Counted from the stretch's first letter, positions 8,501 to 16,430 are shown. The stretch is 49,594 nt of DNA from CAYOZL01 sp964408435 (GCA_964408435.1 CAYOZL010000012.1:1-49594), one strand, 5' to 3'. Notes: generated by a model from the letters alone, not told the origin. Made by a program: numbers and translations.

Positions 8501-8846
8501 TATGTTTAACAAGTGCTGAAATTTCTTTTGATTTATTAATATCATTACTTAACAAACGATAGACAGAAGGCTTCTGTTCATTCTTTAATGCCATTACTGG
8601 TCTGATGTCCCAGTTATCTCTTGCAAGATGCACGCCTACTAATCCCGCCCTTGGGCAGACTGAAGAAATAAAAGCTTTAACTCTTTGAGCTTGAAAAGAT
8701 TTCAAACTTTCTAAGTCTCTGACTTCAAAACCATAAGCTAATCTTTTATCTGCGCTATCCTTAACAGCACCAGGTTTTACAGCATCGCTTTTAACAGCGC
8801 TTTGCTTATTCGCTTCTTGTTCAAATTTCTTTAAATCAGTGGACAA
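5559..8846 (-). CDS. Large membrane pseudokinase-like protein with HEAT-like C-terminus
   Basis: The 1095-residue product starts with a kinase-like fold (about 40-295). The catalytic loop reads HGNLSSSN (186-193) instead of HRDLKPxN, so the catalytic Asp is Asn188; DFG is replaced by DPA (206-208), and an APE motif (226-228) remains. This fits a pseudokinase. A long disordered Lys/Asn/Asp-rich region (about 300-635) carries repeated VKKPLIKK-like strings. A membrane segment is at about 637-656, and a helical HEAT-like region follows. The start is TTG at 8846, chosen because an AGGAG (about 8851-8855) sits directly upstream and no early in-frame ATG exists. It precedes the active kinase gene and may be its partner or scaffold (inference). 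Confidence 0.82.
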   Translation of the reverse strand: MSTDLKKFEQEANKQSAVKSDAVKPGAVKDSADKRLAYGFEVRDLESLKSFQAQRVKAFISSVCPRAGLVGVHLARDNWDIRPVMALKNEQKPSVYRLLSNDINKSKEISALVKHTFETLQRSAKLNVDFREWGVYQGQIWYRRALVVKTLEHQLKLKEIRLEVATCLLFSLVEEITAWHQRGMIHGNLSSSNIYITPGGGVVLLDPAVGAGRVCANPKIKFANAAPELIKKQALSDRADSYGLGKIIEEIINNCKGAPSLSDALEKIKNKLLNNDPFKRPLVEDLLSEISALPQQEYVVVSNGRSKTLIDDTLELSRKEVREIKEDLDTNSSIPRSNSTPNNEFSNEAKNQDNAVQNKAAKPVSNTLVAGSVAVGSMAAAGATKSVNALKAKSTIKKEPAKNIPVKNTPIRRVKINDPEFVKTKSEPVIKDSVVKKPLIKKTLIKEQEAKKPLVEKTVVSEPKTTTPEVSKTQTNNLNTEDSIFDDFTKNFNSEIESDISDTNVFEVDDSNQVAKSNEIKQDIQNVLASSDNNITTSPADSNLLEKNLVTENLDAKFDIPSAPEEEELLPIDDILDDSYQDSHSAASNLDSSDIFDPVFDSGAKKETNSPFADWDDDTEYSNTTSSKLNKKSSNSFAIYLIIIGFLLLGIWYYFRVTNNYTSVDYSMRQLQADWDSKIPSRMLGVAELAVDNSIENKIIQDYIVSTAKSAEQFPNSVNKSLLRIAFNNRWEIELKPEDRRAAISIALASLLNGKLPNDLQSLEELHPGVLLAVTATAGDSARKILDKIPAITLTNLSQPFGAAFTKLLETNTELSCASDEVRLLAKIGSVPVDQIKPIDIKDFLYKDADLRLKALSVMVSYDDLIATKVLDVLINQKVIENEEVKWANTWDLINWGELSSADRLFILAGINPTSRLTVDRVKLLFTHPNPKIRAFAIETAKEKISFKHAGSKRVFDLLKQNPELLTGEQLLRLAEILQDPTQVTDDRVKTWLSTEPAVEIVAAMLIGSDSKIDTWFSYYLKQKAWLPDTSTIIKLTKHKDNYTRLYSYTALQNRIVNGDVKQADAKLILESALANETEADFITQLELMLEQFNN

Positions 8847-8968
8847 ATTACTCCTGTAAATATTTAAAATAAAATAACTATACTGTAAATAGGTATAGAC
8901 ATTATTCTCTATATGCTAATCGTGATTGAATTTTACGGTTTAGTAAAATCGACTCTAGATTAGTAATT

Positions 8969-9131
8969 GCCGAGCGCAGCGGACATAAGATATACCCATC
9001 ACTATAATTGCCAAAACCATTGTGGTTTTGACCTCCATTTACGATTAACATATCTGTCTCCCGCTGCGCTCGGCTATATCCCCATCAAGTGATATACTAA
9101 AAAATATACTGTGATGGGTATATTATCTTAT
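8969..9131. repeat. Interleaved inverted repeats in a 580-bp gene-free gap
   Basis: The gap 8847-9425 has no credible gene. Arm A GCCGAGCGCAGCGG (8969-8982) is perfectly complementary to 9061-9074. Arm B (8986-9006, core TATACCCATCAC) is complementary to 9106-9131. The order is A, B, A', B', so both pairs cannot form simply nested. Between them is a perfect hairpin CAAAACCA-TTG-TGGTTTTG (about 9012-9030). A degenerate second copy of B (TATATCCCCATCA, about 9075-9087) can also pair with B'. This could be a composite mobile repeat or a structured RNA. Confidence 0.65.
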
Positions 9132-9425
9132 CTATATTATTATGAGAGTTACTTCAGGCTTTTATACATTAATTTGTAAATAAAACTAAGGCTCTATACT
9201 GTTCTGTATGAATCAGTCTACATTGGACTAAAACGAGTATTCTATTAAGTAAATTAGAACCAAAACATTGCCCTTACTTCAATAATTTAAGTTATAAAAA
9301 GATTTTTGCATAATTTTGCGAAGTAAAATTCAAAATATGCCGATATGTGAGTAGAGGGTTTACATGCTATTTTTATGCAATATGTAAGCATAACGTAATT
9401 ACTAAGGTTTTATATAGTTTTTTAG

Positions 9426-10058
9426 ATGGTTAAACATTTTTTAATTTTTGCAATTCTTTTCAGTGCTAATTTCACCACTGCTAAGATCTCTTATGCACAA
9501 GAGTCTAGAAAATTAACTAGAAGCACTAGCTCTTTATTTAGAGCAACACCAACTGAACAAATAAGATATCAAGAACAAAGTTTAATTGAACAAGCTCTTC
9601 AAGATAAATTTGAAAGTGAATTTAATTATCAAGATCAATACGACCCAGAGTATCGTTGGGCAGCGAGTATGAAAGAAAAAGGTTTATTCGATGCTGAAGA
9701 TGTTAGAAGCATTGCAAAGAATAGAGCAGCCAATAGAACTAGAAGAACTTTCGAGCATGCAATTAAAGGTTCAGATTTAGATCGAGGCTATAAAAAACTT
9801 GTTAGAAGTTTAAGAAAATTTAGAGATTACACTACAGTAAAAATTGATAAGAATGAAAAAGGTAAGATTAGTGCTGAACATAAAAGAAAGTATGATATAG
9901 CAAGCAAGCCAATAGATAGTAAGCCACTAGTTGAATTTTACTTACAACCAGACTTATCAAATGGAATCACAGCAGTTGCTGAAACAAGTGGTAACCTAAG
10001 ATTACGTTTCCAACCTATGAGAGAAAGAGTAACTATTGGGTATCAGCTTACCTTCTAA
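9426..10058 (+). CDS. Exported protein of unknown function
   Basis: No family was recognised. The 210-residue product starts with a signal peptide (hydrophobic 5-17, likely cleavage near residue 24-25 after SYA-Q). The mature part is charged and rich in Arg, Lys, Glu and Gln, with predicted helical stretches. It ends in alternating strands finishing in GYQLTF, an aromatic C-terminus reminiscent of outer-membrane beta-strands, but it is too short to be a clear barrel. It stands alone after the repeat-rich gap and before the DUF2959 lipoprotein gene on the same strand. Confidence 0.75.
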   Translation: MVKHFLIFAILFSANFTTAKISYAQESRKLTRSTSSLFRATPTEQIRYQEQSLIEQALQDKFESEFNYQDQYDPEYRWAASMKEKGLFDAEDVRSIAKNRAANRTRRTFEHAIKGSDLDRGYKKLVRSLRKFRDYTTVKIDKNEKGKISAEHKRKYDIASKPIDSKPLVEFYLQPDLSNGITAVAETSGNLRLRFQPMRERVTIGYQLTF

Positions 10059-10083
10059 ACTCAACACTAACACCAAACAAAAT

Positions 10084-10119
10084 CCTAATCTTAGTCCTAG
10101 TCTTGGTCTTAGTCTTAAT
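10084..10119 (+). repeat. Six tandem hexamers, consensus CTTAGT
   Basis: The units read CCTAAT, CTTAGT, CCTAGT, CTTGGT, CTTAGT and CTTAAT in unbroken phase. They lie in the 5' region between two + strand genes and 47 nt before the start codon at 10166. An upstream in-frame ATG at 10103 would translate part of the repeat, but the lipoprotein signal starts only at 10166. Confidence 0.7.
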
Positions 10120-10165
10120 CTTTCCTCCCTTGTCTCAACCCAATTTTTTTATTAATCTTACCCCT

Positions 10166-10813
10166 ATGAAAAATCCAAACCTTAAAAAACTCACTCTATT
10201 TATCCTTATAATATCACTATCCTCATGTAGCTCAGCCTATTACAAAGCTCTAGAAAAGTTCGGCTACGAAAAAAGAGACCTACTTAAATCCAGAGTAATC
10301 GCAGCTAAAGACGAGCAACTAGAAGCTAAAGAACAATTTCAATCCTCACTAGAAAAACTAAGCTCATTAATAAACTTCAACGGTGGCTCACTAGAAGATA
10401 AATACCTAGAGACAAAAGCTGATTACGAAGACAGTGAAGCTAAAGCAAGAGACGTAAGTAAAAAAATAGATTCTATTGAATCTGTAGCTGAAGATCTTTT
10501 CGCAGAATGGGAAGATGAAATACAACAATATTCAAGCTCTAAGCTAAGAGCAAATAGTCAACAAAAACTAAGACAAACAAAAACTCGTTATAGCCCATTA
10601 ATAAATTCAATGAGAAAAGCTGAAAGTAAAATGCAACCAGTACTCTTTGCGCTAAAAGACCAAATGCTTTATTTAAAGCATAACTTAAATGCTCAAGCAG
10701 TTAGCTCAATTAAAGGTGAGTTTGGTTTAATACAAGCTGATATTAATTCATTAATTAGAGAAATGAATGTTTCTATTGCTGAGGCGGATAAGTTTGTTAG
10801 TTCCTTGAATTAA
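10166..10813 (+). CDS. DUF2959-family lipoprotein
   Basis: The 215-residue product matches DUF2959 proteins in layout: short signal peptide with lipobox LSSC (Cys21), the SSAYYKALEKFGYEKRD start, then long charged helices, FNGGSLEDKY, LFAEWEDEI and YLKHNLNAQA segments. Function is unknown; the family is envelope-located and helical. The start at 10166 is preferred over 10103 because the signal peptide begins there and the upstream part is repeat sequence. The 5' half uses more C-ending codons than the 3' half. Confidence 0.85.
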   Translation: MKNPNLKKLTLFILIISLSSCSSAYYKALEKFGYEKRDLLKSRVIAAKDEQLEAKEQFQSSLEKLSSLINFNGGSLEDKYLETKADYEDSEAKARDVSKKIDSIESVAEDLFAEWEDEIQQYSSSKLRANSQQKLRQTKTRYSPLINSMRKAESKMQPVLFALKDQMLYLKHNLNAQAVSSIKGEFGLIQADINSLIREMNVSIAEADKFVSSLN

Positions 10814-10820
10814 GGGAAAA

Positions 10821-10916
10821 GATCTCTCGCAGAGAGCACAGAGAAAAAGATTAAAAGAATTTAAAAATAAACCACTCTGTAGATCTCTGCGTTCTCAGTG
10901 AACTCTGTGAGATTTT
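10821..10916. repeat. Imperfect inverted repeat rich in CTCTGCG/CTCTGTG
   Basis: The left arm 10821-10847 (ATCTCTCGCAGAGAGCACAG region) is imperfectly complementary to 10875-10916 (CTCTGTAGATCTCTGCG and AACTCTGTGAGATTTTT). It fills the gap between the convergent DUF2959 and ispG genes and may end both transcripts. A related single arm is at 12666-12701. Confidence 0.55.
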
Positions 10917-12047
10917 TTATGATCTTTGCTGAATTAACTGATCTACTTCCTGCTTTAAAATTCCCACAACCTCATCATATTTAAACTTTCCTAAAAGCTC
11001 TTCACCGCGTTTAAGGTTCACAAATGTCGGCGCGCACCAAAGTCCTAAATCAGCATCATCAGTTTCCCCTGGCCCGTTTACTCTACAGCCCATAACAGCA
11101 ACAGTTATAGAATGTTCTTTTGCATAACTTAGAGCGTCTTTTACTTCGTGAGCTAATTTTACAAATGCTTTATTCTCCACTCTTGAGCATGAAGGGCAAG
11201 AAATTACATTAAGTCCTGAATCTAAAAACTCAGGCACCGAGCGAAATCTCCCTGCTTGAACGTCTTCTATTATTTGTTTTGCAATTTCTATTTCTTTAAA
11301 TTTTTCTTCATCAGGAAGAGTTAAAGAAACTCTAACAGTATCGCCTATTCCTTTTGCTAATAATTTTTCAAAAGCAATTCTTGTTTTAATCATTCCATCA
11401 GGAAGCATTCCAGCTTCTGTAACTCCTAGGTGAAGAGGAATTTCATTTGCCTGTGAAGCAAACTCTTCATTGATTTCAACTACTGCTAAAGGGTCTGAAC
11501 TTTTTAGTGAAACTACAAAGTCATTAAAACCAAATTTTTCTAGCATTTCTGAGTGTTCTAAAGCTGAGCTAAGAGCAACTTGTTTTGAGTCTTGACCTTG
11601 AGCTTTTAGTTCTGGATCTAGTGAGCCAAAATTTACACCTACTCTAATTGCAAGATTATTCTCTCCTGCAATGTTAGCTAAATATTTCACCTTGTCTTCA
11701 ACAGAAACAGATTTTTGATGATGATGTAAATGCCCTGGGTTGTATCGAAACTTTGCAATAAAAGGTGCAACTAGTTCTGCTAGGCGATAATTTTCTTGCA
11801 AATCTACTACAAGGTTTGCATCTGTTTGTTTTGAAATTTCTTTTAAAGCTTCAACTTCAGCCTTGGAATCTACAGCAATTCTAATAAAATTAGCCCCAGC
11901 ATCTTTAAGTAGATTTATCTGCCATAATGTAGTTTTTACATCAGTAGTTTTAGTCGCGCACATGCTTTGAGTGGATATTGGAGCATTTCCTCCAATAAAT
12001 GAGGTACCTACACTAATTTTTCTAGTCTTTCTTCTGGATATTGCCAT
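10917..12047 (-). CDS. ispG: 4-hydroxy-3-methylbut-2-enyl diphosphate synthase (flavodoxin/ferredoxin-dependent)
   Basis: IspG (GcpE) converts 2-C-methyl-D-erythritol 2,4-cyclodiphosphate to HMBPP in the MEP isoprenoid pathway, using a [4Fe-4S] cluster in the cytoplasm. The 376-residue length is normal for the short bacterial form. Cluster ligands are seen as Cys284 and Cys287 (SCPSCSR), Cys321 (VMGCRVNGPGE) and Glu328. The TIM-barrel start TQSMCATKTTD and the RYNPGHL segment are conserved. It is transcribed divergently from the phosphoribosyltransferase gene, with 71 bp between starts. Confidence 0.97.
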   Translation of the reverse strand: MAISRRKTRKISVGTSFIGGNAPISTQSMCATKTTDVKTTLWQINLLKDAGANFIRIAVDSKAEVEALKEISKQTDANLVVDLQENYRLAELVAPFIAKFRYNPGHLHHHQKSVSVEDKVKYLANIAGENNLAIRVGVNFGSLDPELKAQGQDSKQVALSSALEHSEMLEKFGFNDFVVSLKSSDPLAVVEINEEFASQANEIPLHLGVTEAGMLPDGMIKTRIAFEKLLAKGIGDTVRVSLTLPDEEKFKEIEIAKQIIEDVQAGRFRSVPEFLDSGLNVISCPSCSRVENKAFVKLAHEVKDALSYAKEHSITVAVMGCRVNGPGETDDADLGLWCAPTFVNLKRGEELLGKFKYDEVVGILKQEVDQLIQQRS

Positions 12048-12118
12048 ACAAATTTAGTATCATTATTTACCAATAAAGCCTAGCATCTACATTATTATGG
12101 GCAAATTTTAAAGCTATT

Positions 12119-12640
12119 ATGGAAGACGAAATAAGAGAAATTTTTTCAAATATCACTGAGACCTATGTTGAACCAATTAAACTAGGTAGTAATTGTGAAT
12201 CAAATATCTATTACCGAGTTGAAGATTTAAGAGTTAAAGACTTAGCGCTTTGTGCTAGCTACTTAAAAGAAAGAATATTAGATAACTGCGCATCAACTAG
12301 ACCTGAAATATTAGTCAGCATGAAAACAAACTTTACTGAATTGGCTGATAAACTAGCTGAAGAACTAGCACTAGATGGAAAAGCACTAGAGGTAGTTGAC
12401 CTAGAAAAAGTAGAACAAGGAAATGGCGTTAGAAATATACTTCGAGGTAAAAGCGTTGTTTTAATCAACGATGTTATTACAACTGGAAAAACATGCTTAG
12501 AGGCTCATAACAATACAACTCTTATGGGTGGCATAGTTCATTGTTGGGCAGCATTAATTGATAGAACATTTGGTCCAGGCCCAGTGCCTGTAGCTGCATG
12601 TTTTACAGGCTCACCTATTACTTTAATTTCTAGGTATTAA
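12119..12640 (+). CDS. Phosphoribosyltransferase, orotate phosphoribosyltransferase-like
   Basis: The 173-residue protein carries the type I PRTase PRPP-binding loop VVLINDVITTGKT (113-125) with the acidic pair replaced by Asn-Asp, and a GxxKTNF-like substrate segment near 67-73. Its closest likeness is to PyrE-type enzymes that join orotate and PRPP in pyrimidine synthesis, but the sequence is short and the C-terminal GPGPVPVAACFTGSPITLI tail is unusual. It may be a ComF-like or other PRTase. No pyrimidine genes are adjacent. Confidence 0.65.
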   Translation: MEDEIREIFSNITETYVEPIKLGSNCESNIYYRVEDLRVKDLALCASYLKERILDNCASTRPEILVSMKTNFTELADKLAEELALDGKALEVVDLEKVEQGNGVRNILRGKSVVLINDVITTGKTCLEAHNNTTLMGGIVHCWAALIDRTFGPGPVPVAACFTGSPITLISRY

Positions 12641-12665
12641 ACAGAATAAAGAAATTTAATTTTTT

Positions 12666-12701
12666 CTCTGTATTCTCATTAACTCTGCGTCTCTGCGAGA
12701 A
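12666..12701. repeat. CTCTGCG-type repeat, single arm
   Basis: CTCTGTATTCTC...CTCTGCGTCTCTGCGAGAAAA matches the right arm of the 10821-10916 element in the same orientation. It lies in the gap between two convergent genes. Confidence 0.5.
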
Positions 12702-12709
12702 AATTATTT

Positions 12710-12931
12710 TTAACTATTAGCAGTTTTCTCTTCTTCATCATCAAGCAAATTAACTAAGCTATCAGATAAGAACAGTTCATCTTTTGCACTTAGTTCTTTA
12801 TCGTCGTAGTAAAAATTCAGAGCATCTTCTAAAAGCCAGATTAGTTTAGAGTGCTTTTGCGCAGAGTCTTCTTTCAACTTAGAACACGCAAGGGTTATGA
12901 GTTCCTGAACTTCTTTAAGAGTTTTATCCAT
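12710..12931 (-). CDS. Small acidic protein of unknown function
   Basis: The 73-residue ORF has ATG at 12931. It encodes a helical, acidic product (KEVQELITLACSKLKEDS, then LEDALNFYYDD and a DDEEE tail). No family was recognised. Codon use fits the neighbours and it sits 81 bp downstream of thiE on the same strand. Confidence 0.55.
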   Translation of the reverse strand: MDKTLKEVQELITLACSKLKEDSAQKHSKLIWLLEDALNFYYDDKELSAKDELFLSDSLVNLLDDEEEKTANS

Positions 12932-13012
12932 AATTTAATGCCTAATTACTTTAAGTTAGTTAAACTTATAATCAGCACTTTTGCAAGCTTGCTATATAAA
13001 CTCCTTAAAAGA

Positions 13013-13618
13013 TTAGCTGAAATACTTTTGTATTTGAGCCTTTCTATCTTCAGCAAGAAATATGTCAGAAATCACTGCGACAGAATCAGCACCAGTAGCA
13101 AATACATCTTTTGCATTTGTAGTATCAATTCCACCTATTGCTACTAACGTAACTGAGCAAAGCTTCTTAGCTTCACTAAGAGTTTTCAAACTAACTAGTT
13201 CTTCATGCCCAGACTTAGTTCTAGATTCAAACACTGGGCCAATAGCAAGATAATCTAGAATTTCTTGAGGAGCTTTCTTTATTTGCTCTAGATTATGAGT
13301 TGATAAACCAATAATTTTTTTATCCCCTAGTACTTCTCTAGCTTTCTCAGTATCTAGATCATCTTGTCCTAAATGAACTCCGTCAGCAAATTTTGCAAGC
13401 TCTACGTAGTCATTTACAATAAGCTTAACATTAGAATTGAGCTTATTTTTTATTTGCATGCATTCTATGATTAACTTTTTTAGATTAGCTAGCTCAATAT
13501 CTTTTGCTCTAATTTGAACTATCGATACTTTAGTAGAAAGAATTTCTTTAAGATACTGTTTAGAAAAATTTTCAACAGAATCTTTAAAGCTTATTATGGG
13601 ATAGAGTTTTGAAAGCAC
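13013..13618 (-). CDS. thiE: Thiamine-phosphate synthase
   Basis: ThiE joins HMP-PP and the thiazole phosphate to make thiamine monophosphate. The 201-residue TIM barrel shows QIRAKD (35-40), the phosphate/metal residues ND (69-70) and GQDD (84-87), GLSTHN (104-109), IGPVFESRTK (126-135) and a final VAIGGI. In most ThiE the first motif reads QxRxK. The start codon is GTG at 13618. No other thiamine gene is nearby. Confidence 0.92.
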   Translation of the reverse strand: MLSKLYPIISFKDSVENFSKQYLKEILSTKVSIVQIRAKDIELANLKKLIIECMQIKNKLNSNVKLIVNDYVELAKFADGVHLGQDDLDTEKAREVLGDKKIIGLSTHNLEQIKKAPQEILDYLAIGPVFESRTKSGHEELVSLKTLSEAKKLCSVTLVAIGGIDTTNAKDVFATGADSVAVISDIFLAEDRKAQIQKYFS

Positions 13619-13700
13619 TTTTTTTTATTAGCATAGCATTACTGAGTTAAAGCAAGACTAAAGCAATACCTAGCAAATACGGCTTATAATAGAAAAAATT

Positions 13701-14132
13701 CTAATTTACAGGACTAGATTTTTCAGCTTTAGGTTTTTTTGTTTTCTTAACCACAGCTACTTTTTTCTCAGTAGATTTACTCTCTACTTTTTCTACTTTT
13801 TTCTCTACCACACCTTCATCTGCATATTCTGGTAAATACTCAGGTTCATCTTCAACACTTTGAGAAGTAGAAAAGTTTTGTGGTAATCCAAAAAGCAATG
13901 GAGGATCAACAAGAGTTACTCCTGCAGATTTTAGTTTTAGCCAAACAGCTTTTAATCTTTCTTTTAGCTTCTTATCCATTACTGCATCAATGTTTTGCGC
14001 TCTCATGACTTTATTTATTGCTAAAAGCGAATGTAAATGAGCTTCAGAATTCTTAGATATCCTTGATTCAATATCTTTAACAAAAGCTAATATTTCTTCT
14101 TTAGATAATTTTTGTTCTTTGTCTTTACTCAC
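13701..14132 (-). CDS. Charged cytoplasmic protein with Lys-rich tail, unknown function
   Basis: The 143-residue product starts at GTG 14132, chosen because TGGAG lies 8-9 nt upstream. Residues 1-80 look helical, with a central VTLVDPPLLFGLPQN segment. The last 40 residues alternate Lys, Glu and Val and are probably disordered (EKKVEKVESKSTEKK). No family was recognised. It lies 54 bp downstream of the OmpA-like lipoprotein gene and may be cotranscribed. Confidence 0.65.
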   Translation of the reverse strand: MSKDKEQKLSKEEILAFVKDIESRISKNSEAHLHSLLAINKVMRAQNIDAVMDKKLKERLKAVWLKLKSAGVTLVDPPLLFGLPQNFSTSQSVEDEPEYLPEYADEGVVEKKVEKVESKSTEKKVAVVKKTKKPKAEKSSPVN

Positions 14133-14186
14133 TGTCTAATCTCCAAGTATTCTTACATCCTAGCCTAAATATACTAGTTAAATTTC

Positions 14187-14930
14187 CTAGTCTAAAGCAA
14201 TTATTTCAACTGCCTGGCTATACCTATCATGTTTATCCTCAGGGTCTATTAGCACTGGTGCATCAATAGCAACCCCTTTACATAGGATTCGTCTAGGCTC
14301 CAAACCGCTTCTAATCATTTGCTGCGCAACGCTTCTAGCTCGCTTATTAGATAAAAAATTCGAATATTCCGAGCTTTCTGGTGCCCTATTATAGACCGCA
14401 ACTAGTATTCTAGACCAAGGTTTACGGTTTTTTTGCATTCCTGCAATTTCTGAAACTAAAGCATATGCTTCTGGTTTAAGGTTAGATTTATCTTCTGAAA
14501 AGAATAAGTCAGCAGGAAAGATATCTCTATCAGGATGCATCGCAACTCTTCTTTGATAATGCTCTGTTAGAATTCCTTGTGCCCAAGCTTTTTCTCTTAG
14601 CTTTGCAATTTCTGCTTCCTTAGCTAATTCGTCTTCTTCAATTATATCTAAACCTAGACCTTGAAGTAAGCCATAAACTGCTCCGAAACCTGCACCAATC
14701 CATGCTCCAGGACCAGTAGCTGCTGCAACTTGTGTTCCAGTAATAGCTCCTGCACCTGCCCCAGTTAATGCACCTAGCACAGTTCCCGTTGCTGACTTGT
14801 CAGGACCAGGGATAGTTTCGCTAGAATAGAGACTACAAGAAGTTAATGGTAGTACAGTAAAAATTAGCACAAAAAGAGTCATCAAAAGTTTTCTTGAAAC
14901 TACTGATCTAAATTTTAAAATTCTATTCAT
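14187..14930 (-). CDS. OmpA-like lipoprotein with glycine-zipper region
   Basis: The 247-residue protein has a long signal sequence ending in lipobox LTSC (Cys32), a glycine-zipper membrane-inserting stretch (about 47-92, GALTGAGAGAITG), a charged helix, and a C-terminal OmpA/MotB-type domain (about 140-247). That domain retains the FLSNKRARSVAQQMIRSGL helix and an ILVAVYNRA strand. Such domains bind peptidoglycan, so it probably links outer membrane and wall. Confidence 0.82.
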   Translation of the reverse strand: MNRILKFRSVVSRKLLMTLFVLIFTVLPLTSCSLYSSETIPGPDKSATGTVLGALTGAGAGAITGTQVAAATGPGAWIGAGFGAVYGLLQGLGLDIIEEDELAKEAEIAKLREKAWAQGILTEHYQRRVAMHPDRDIFPADLFFSEDKSNLKPEAYALVSEIAGMQKNRKPWSRILVAVYNRAPESSEYSNFLSNKRARSVAQQMIRSGLEPRRILCKGVAIDAPVLIDPEDKHDRYSQAVEIIALD

Positions 14931-15005
14931 AATTTTTTTAAACTACACTTCTTTACTATTACTTCTTAAAAAAAAACTTCAAGGTAAAAACTTAATAAGA
15001 GCTCA

Positions 15006-16427
15006 CTAATACTTCGTAACACTAAGAGGCTCTTTATCAAATTCTACGCGGTATACGTCAAACTTTCCAGAGAATTCTCTTTTAATATCCTCTATAGATA
15101 CTTTACCCACTATAATAATACAAAGTTCTTCAGGTTTTACCCATTTATTTTCAGCATTAATTACATCGCTTTTACTGACATTTGCTAGGTTCTCTAAATA
15201 ATTCCGATCGTAAGTATCTTCGTAACCATAAATTTTAAGTAAAATATTACGCTGTGGGATAAAATCGGAATCATCAAATTTAAATACAAAACTTTTTTCA
15301 ATTGCAGATTTAGCTAAATCAATTTCATTAAAATCTTTTTCACTTGATGCTAGTTTTATGATTTCACTAGCTGCCTTAACAGCCTGATCTGCACGTGTAC
15401 CAGAAACAACTTGAAAAACACCTTTAGGCTCAGAGGCATAAACCCCTCCGTATACCGAATAAGCTAGGCCCAATTCAGTTCTAATTCTTTTAGTAAGCAT
15501 GCTAGAAAAACCACCACTACCAAATAACTCATTGTAAACTTTAATAGCGTATTTATCTTCAGTTTGTCTTGATGGTCCAAGATGCCCAATAACTATACTT
15601 GCTTGATCAAAATCTTTCTCTACCACATACACAGCAGGTTTAGCTGAGTTATTAATTTCAGGTAAAGCTACTTCTCTAGTATCTAAATTTTCCCAGTTTT
15701 CAAAATTACTTTCTAACTCTTCTTGTAATTCTTTTTTTGTAATCGAACCACTAACGGCAAGATACGCTCTTTTAGGATTATAAATTAATTTATAAAAATC
15801 TTTAATCTTATTTTTATTAATTTTAGCAATAGTTTTCTTTGTTGAATACCTAGAGTAAGGACTATCTTTTCCATACAAGCTTTGGGAAAAAACCATGCTT
15901 GAAATTACCCCAGCTTTTTCATTTCTTGAATCGATTGATTGATTAGCATTACTTTTCCAAAGAGATAACTTCTTAGCTTCAAATGCCGGCTCTCTAATAA
16001 CCTCAGAGAAAAGTTCAAGAACTTCAGAGAAATCTTGTTTTAAAGAAAAGAAGCTAACTTTAGCAAACTCACTAGACATACTAGACTCAACGCTTGCAGC
16101 TAAAGAATTTAATTTTTGATTTAATTCACTAGATGGAATTTTCTTAGTTCCACCCTGTCTTAACTGAGAGGCAGTTGCTCCTGCTAAACCTGCTAAATCT
16201 GCATTAAGACTTCCGCCTTTAAAATACATTGCACCTTGCACCAACGGAAGCTCATCATTTTGATAAAAATAGACCTCTATGCCATTAGACATTTTCCAAG
16301 TTTGAACTTGCGGTAAATCAAATTCAATTTTTCTTGCAGTTAAATCATATGGGCTTTTAGCAATTGAGGAGCAAGAGCTAATAAAAAAAGCTAAGAAAAA
16401 AGTAATTACTAAATTTATATACCTCAT
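15006..16427 (-). CDS. M16-family peptidase-like lipoprotein lacking the zinc motif
   Basis: The 473-residue protein has a lipoprotein signal (ISSC, Cys19) and two M16 domains. The HxxEH motif is absent: the matching helix reads LAGLAGATASQLRQGG. The second-domain R/Y pair (TELGLAYSVYGGV) typical of M16 is present. This is the usual picture of the non-catalytic partner in two-subunit M16 proteases, as with YmxG/PqqL-type pairs. It follows the catalytic subunit gene by 3 bp, so the two probably form a periplasmic heterodimer. Confidence 0.88.
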   Translation of the reverse strand: MRYINLVITFFLAFFISSCSSIAKSPYDLTARKIEFDLPQVQTWKMSNGIEVYFYQNDELPLVQGAMYFKGGSLNADLAGLAGATASQLRQGGTKKIPSSELNQKLNSLAASVESSMSSEFAKVSFFSLKQDFSEVLELFSEVIREPAFEAKKLSLWKSNANQSIDSRNEKAGVISSMVFSQSLYGKDSPYSRYSTKKTIAKINKNKIKDFYKLIYNPKRAYLAVSGSITKKELQEELESNFENWENLDTREVALPEINNSAKPAVYVVEKDFDQASIVIGHLGPSRQTEDKYAIKVYNELFGSGGFSSMLTKRIRTELGLAYSVYGGVYASEPKGVFQVVSGTRADQAVKAASEIIKLASSEKDFNEIDLAKSAIEKSFVFKFDDSDFIPQRNILLKIYGYEDTYDRNYLENLANVSKSDVINAENKWVKPEELCIIIVGKVSIEDIKREFSGKFDVYRVEFDKEPLSVTKY

Positions 16428-16430
16428 GCC

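Noticed and set aside
12851..13253. + strand frames over the thiE region
   Set aside because: thiE on the minus strand has clear motifs; these are shadows.
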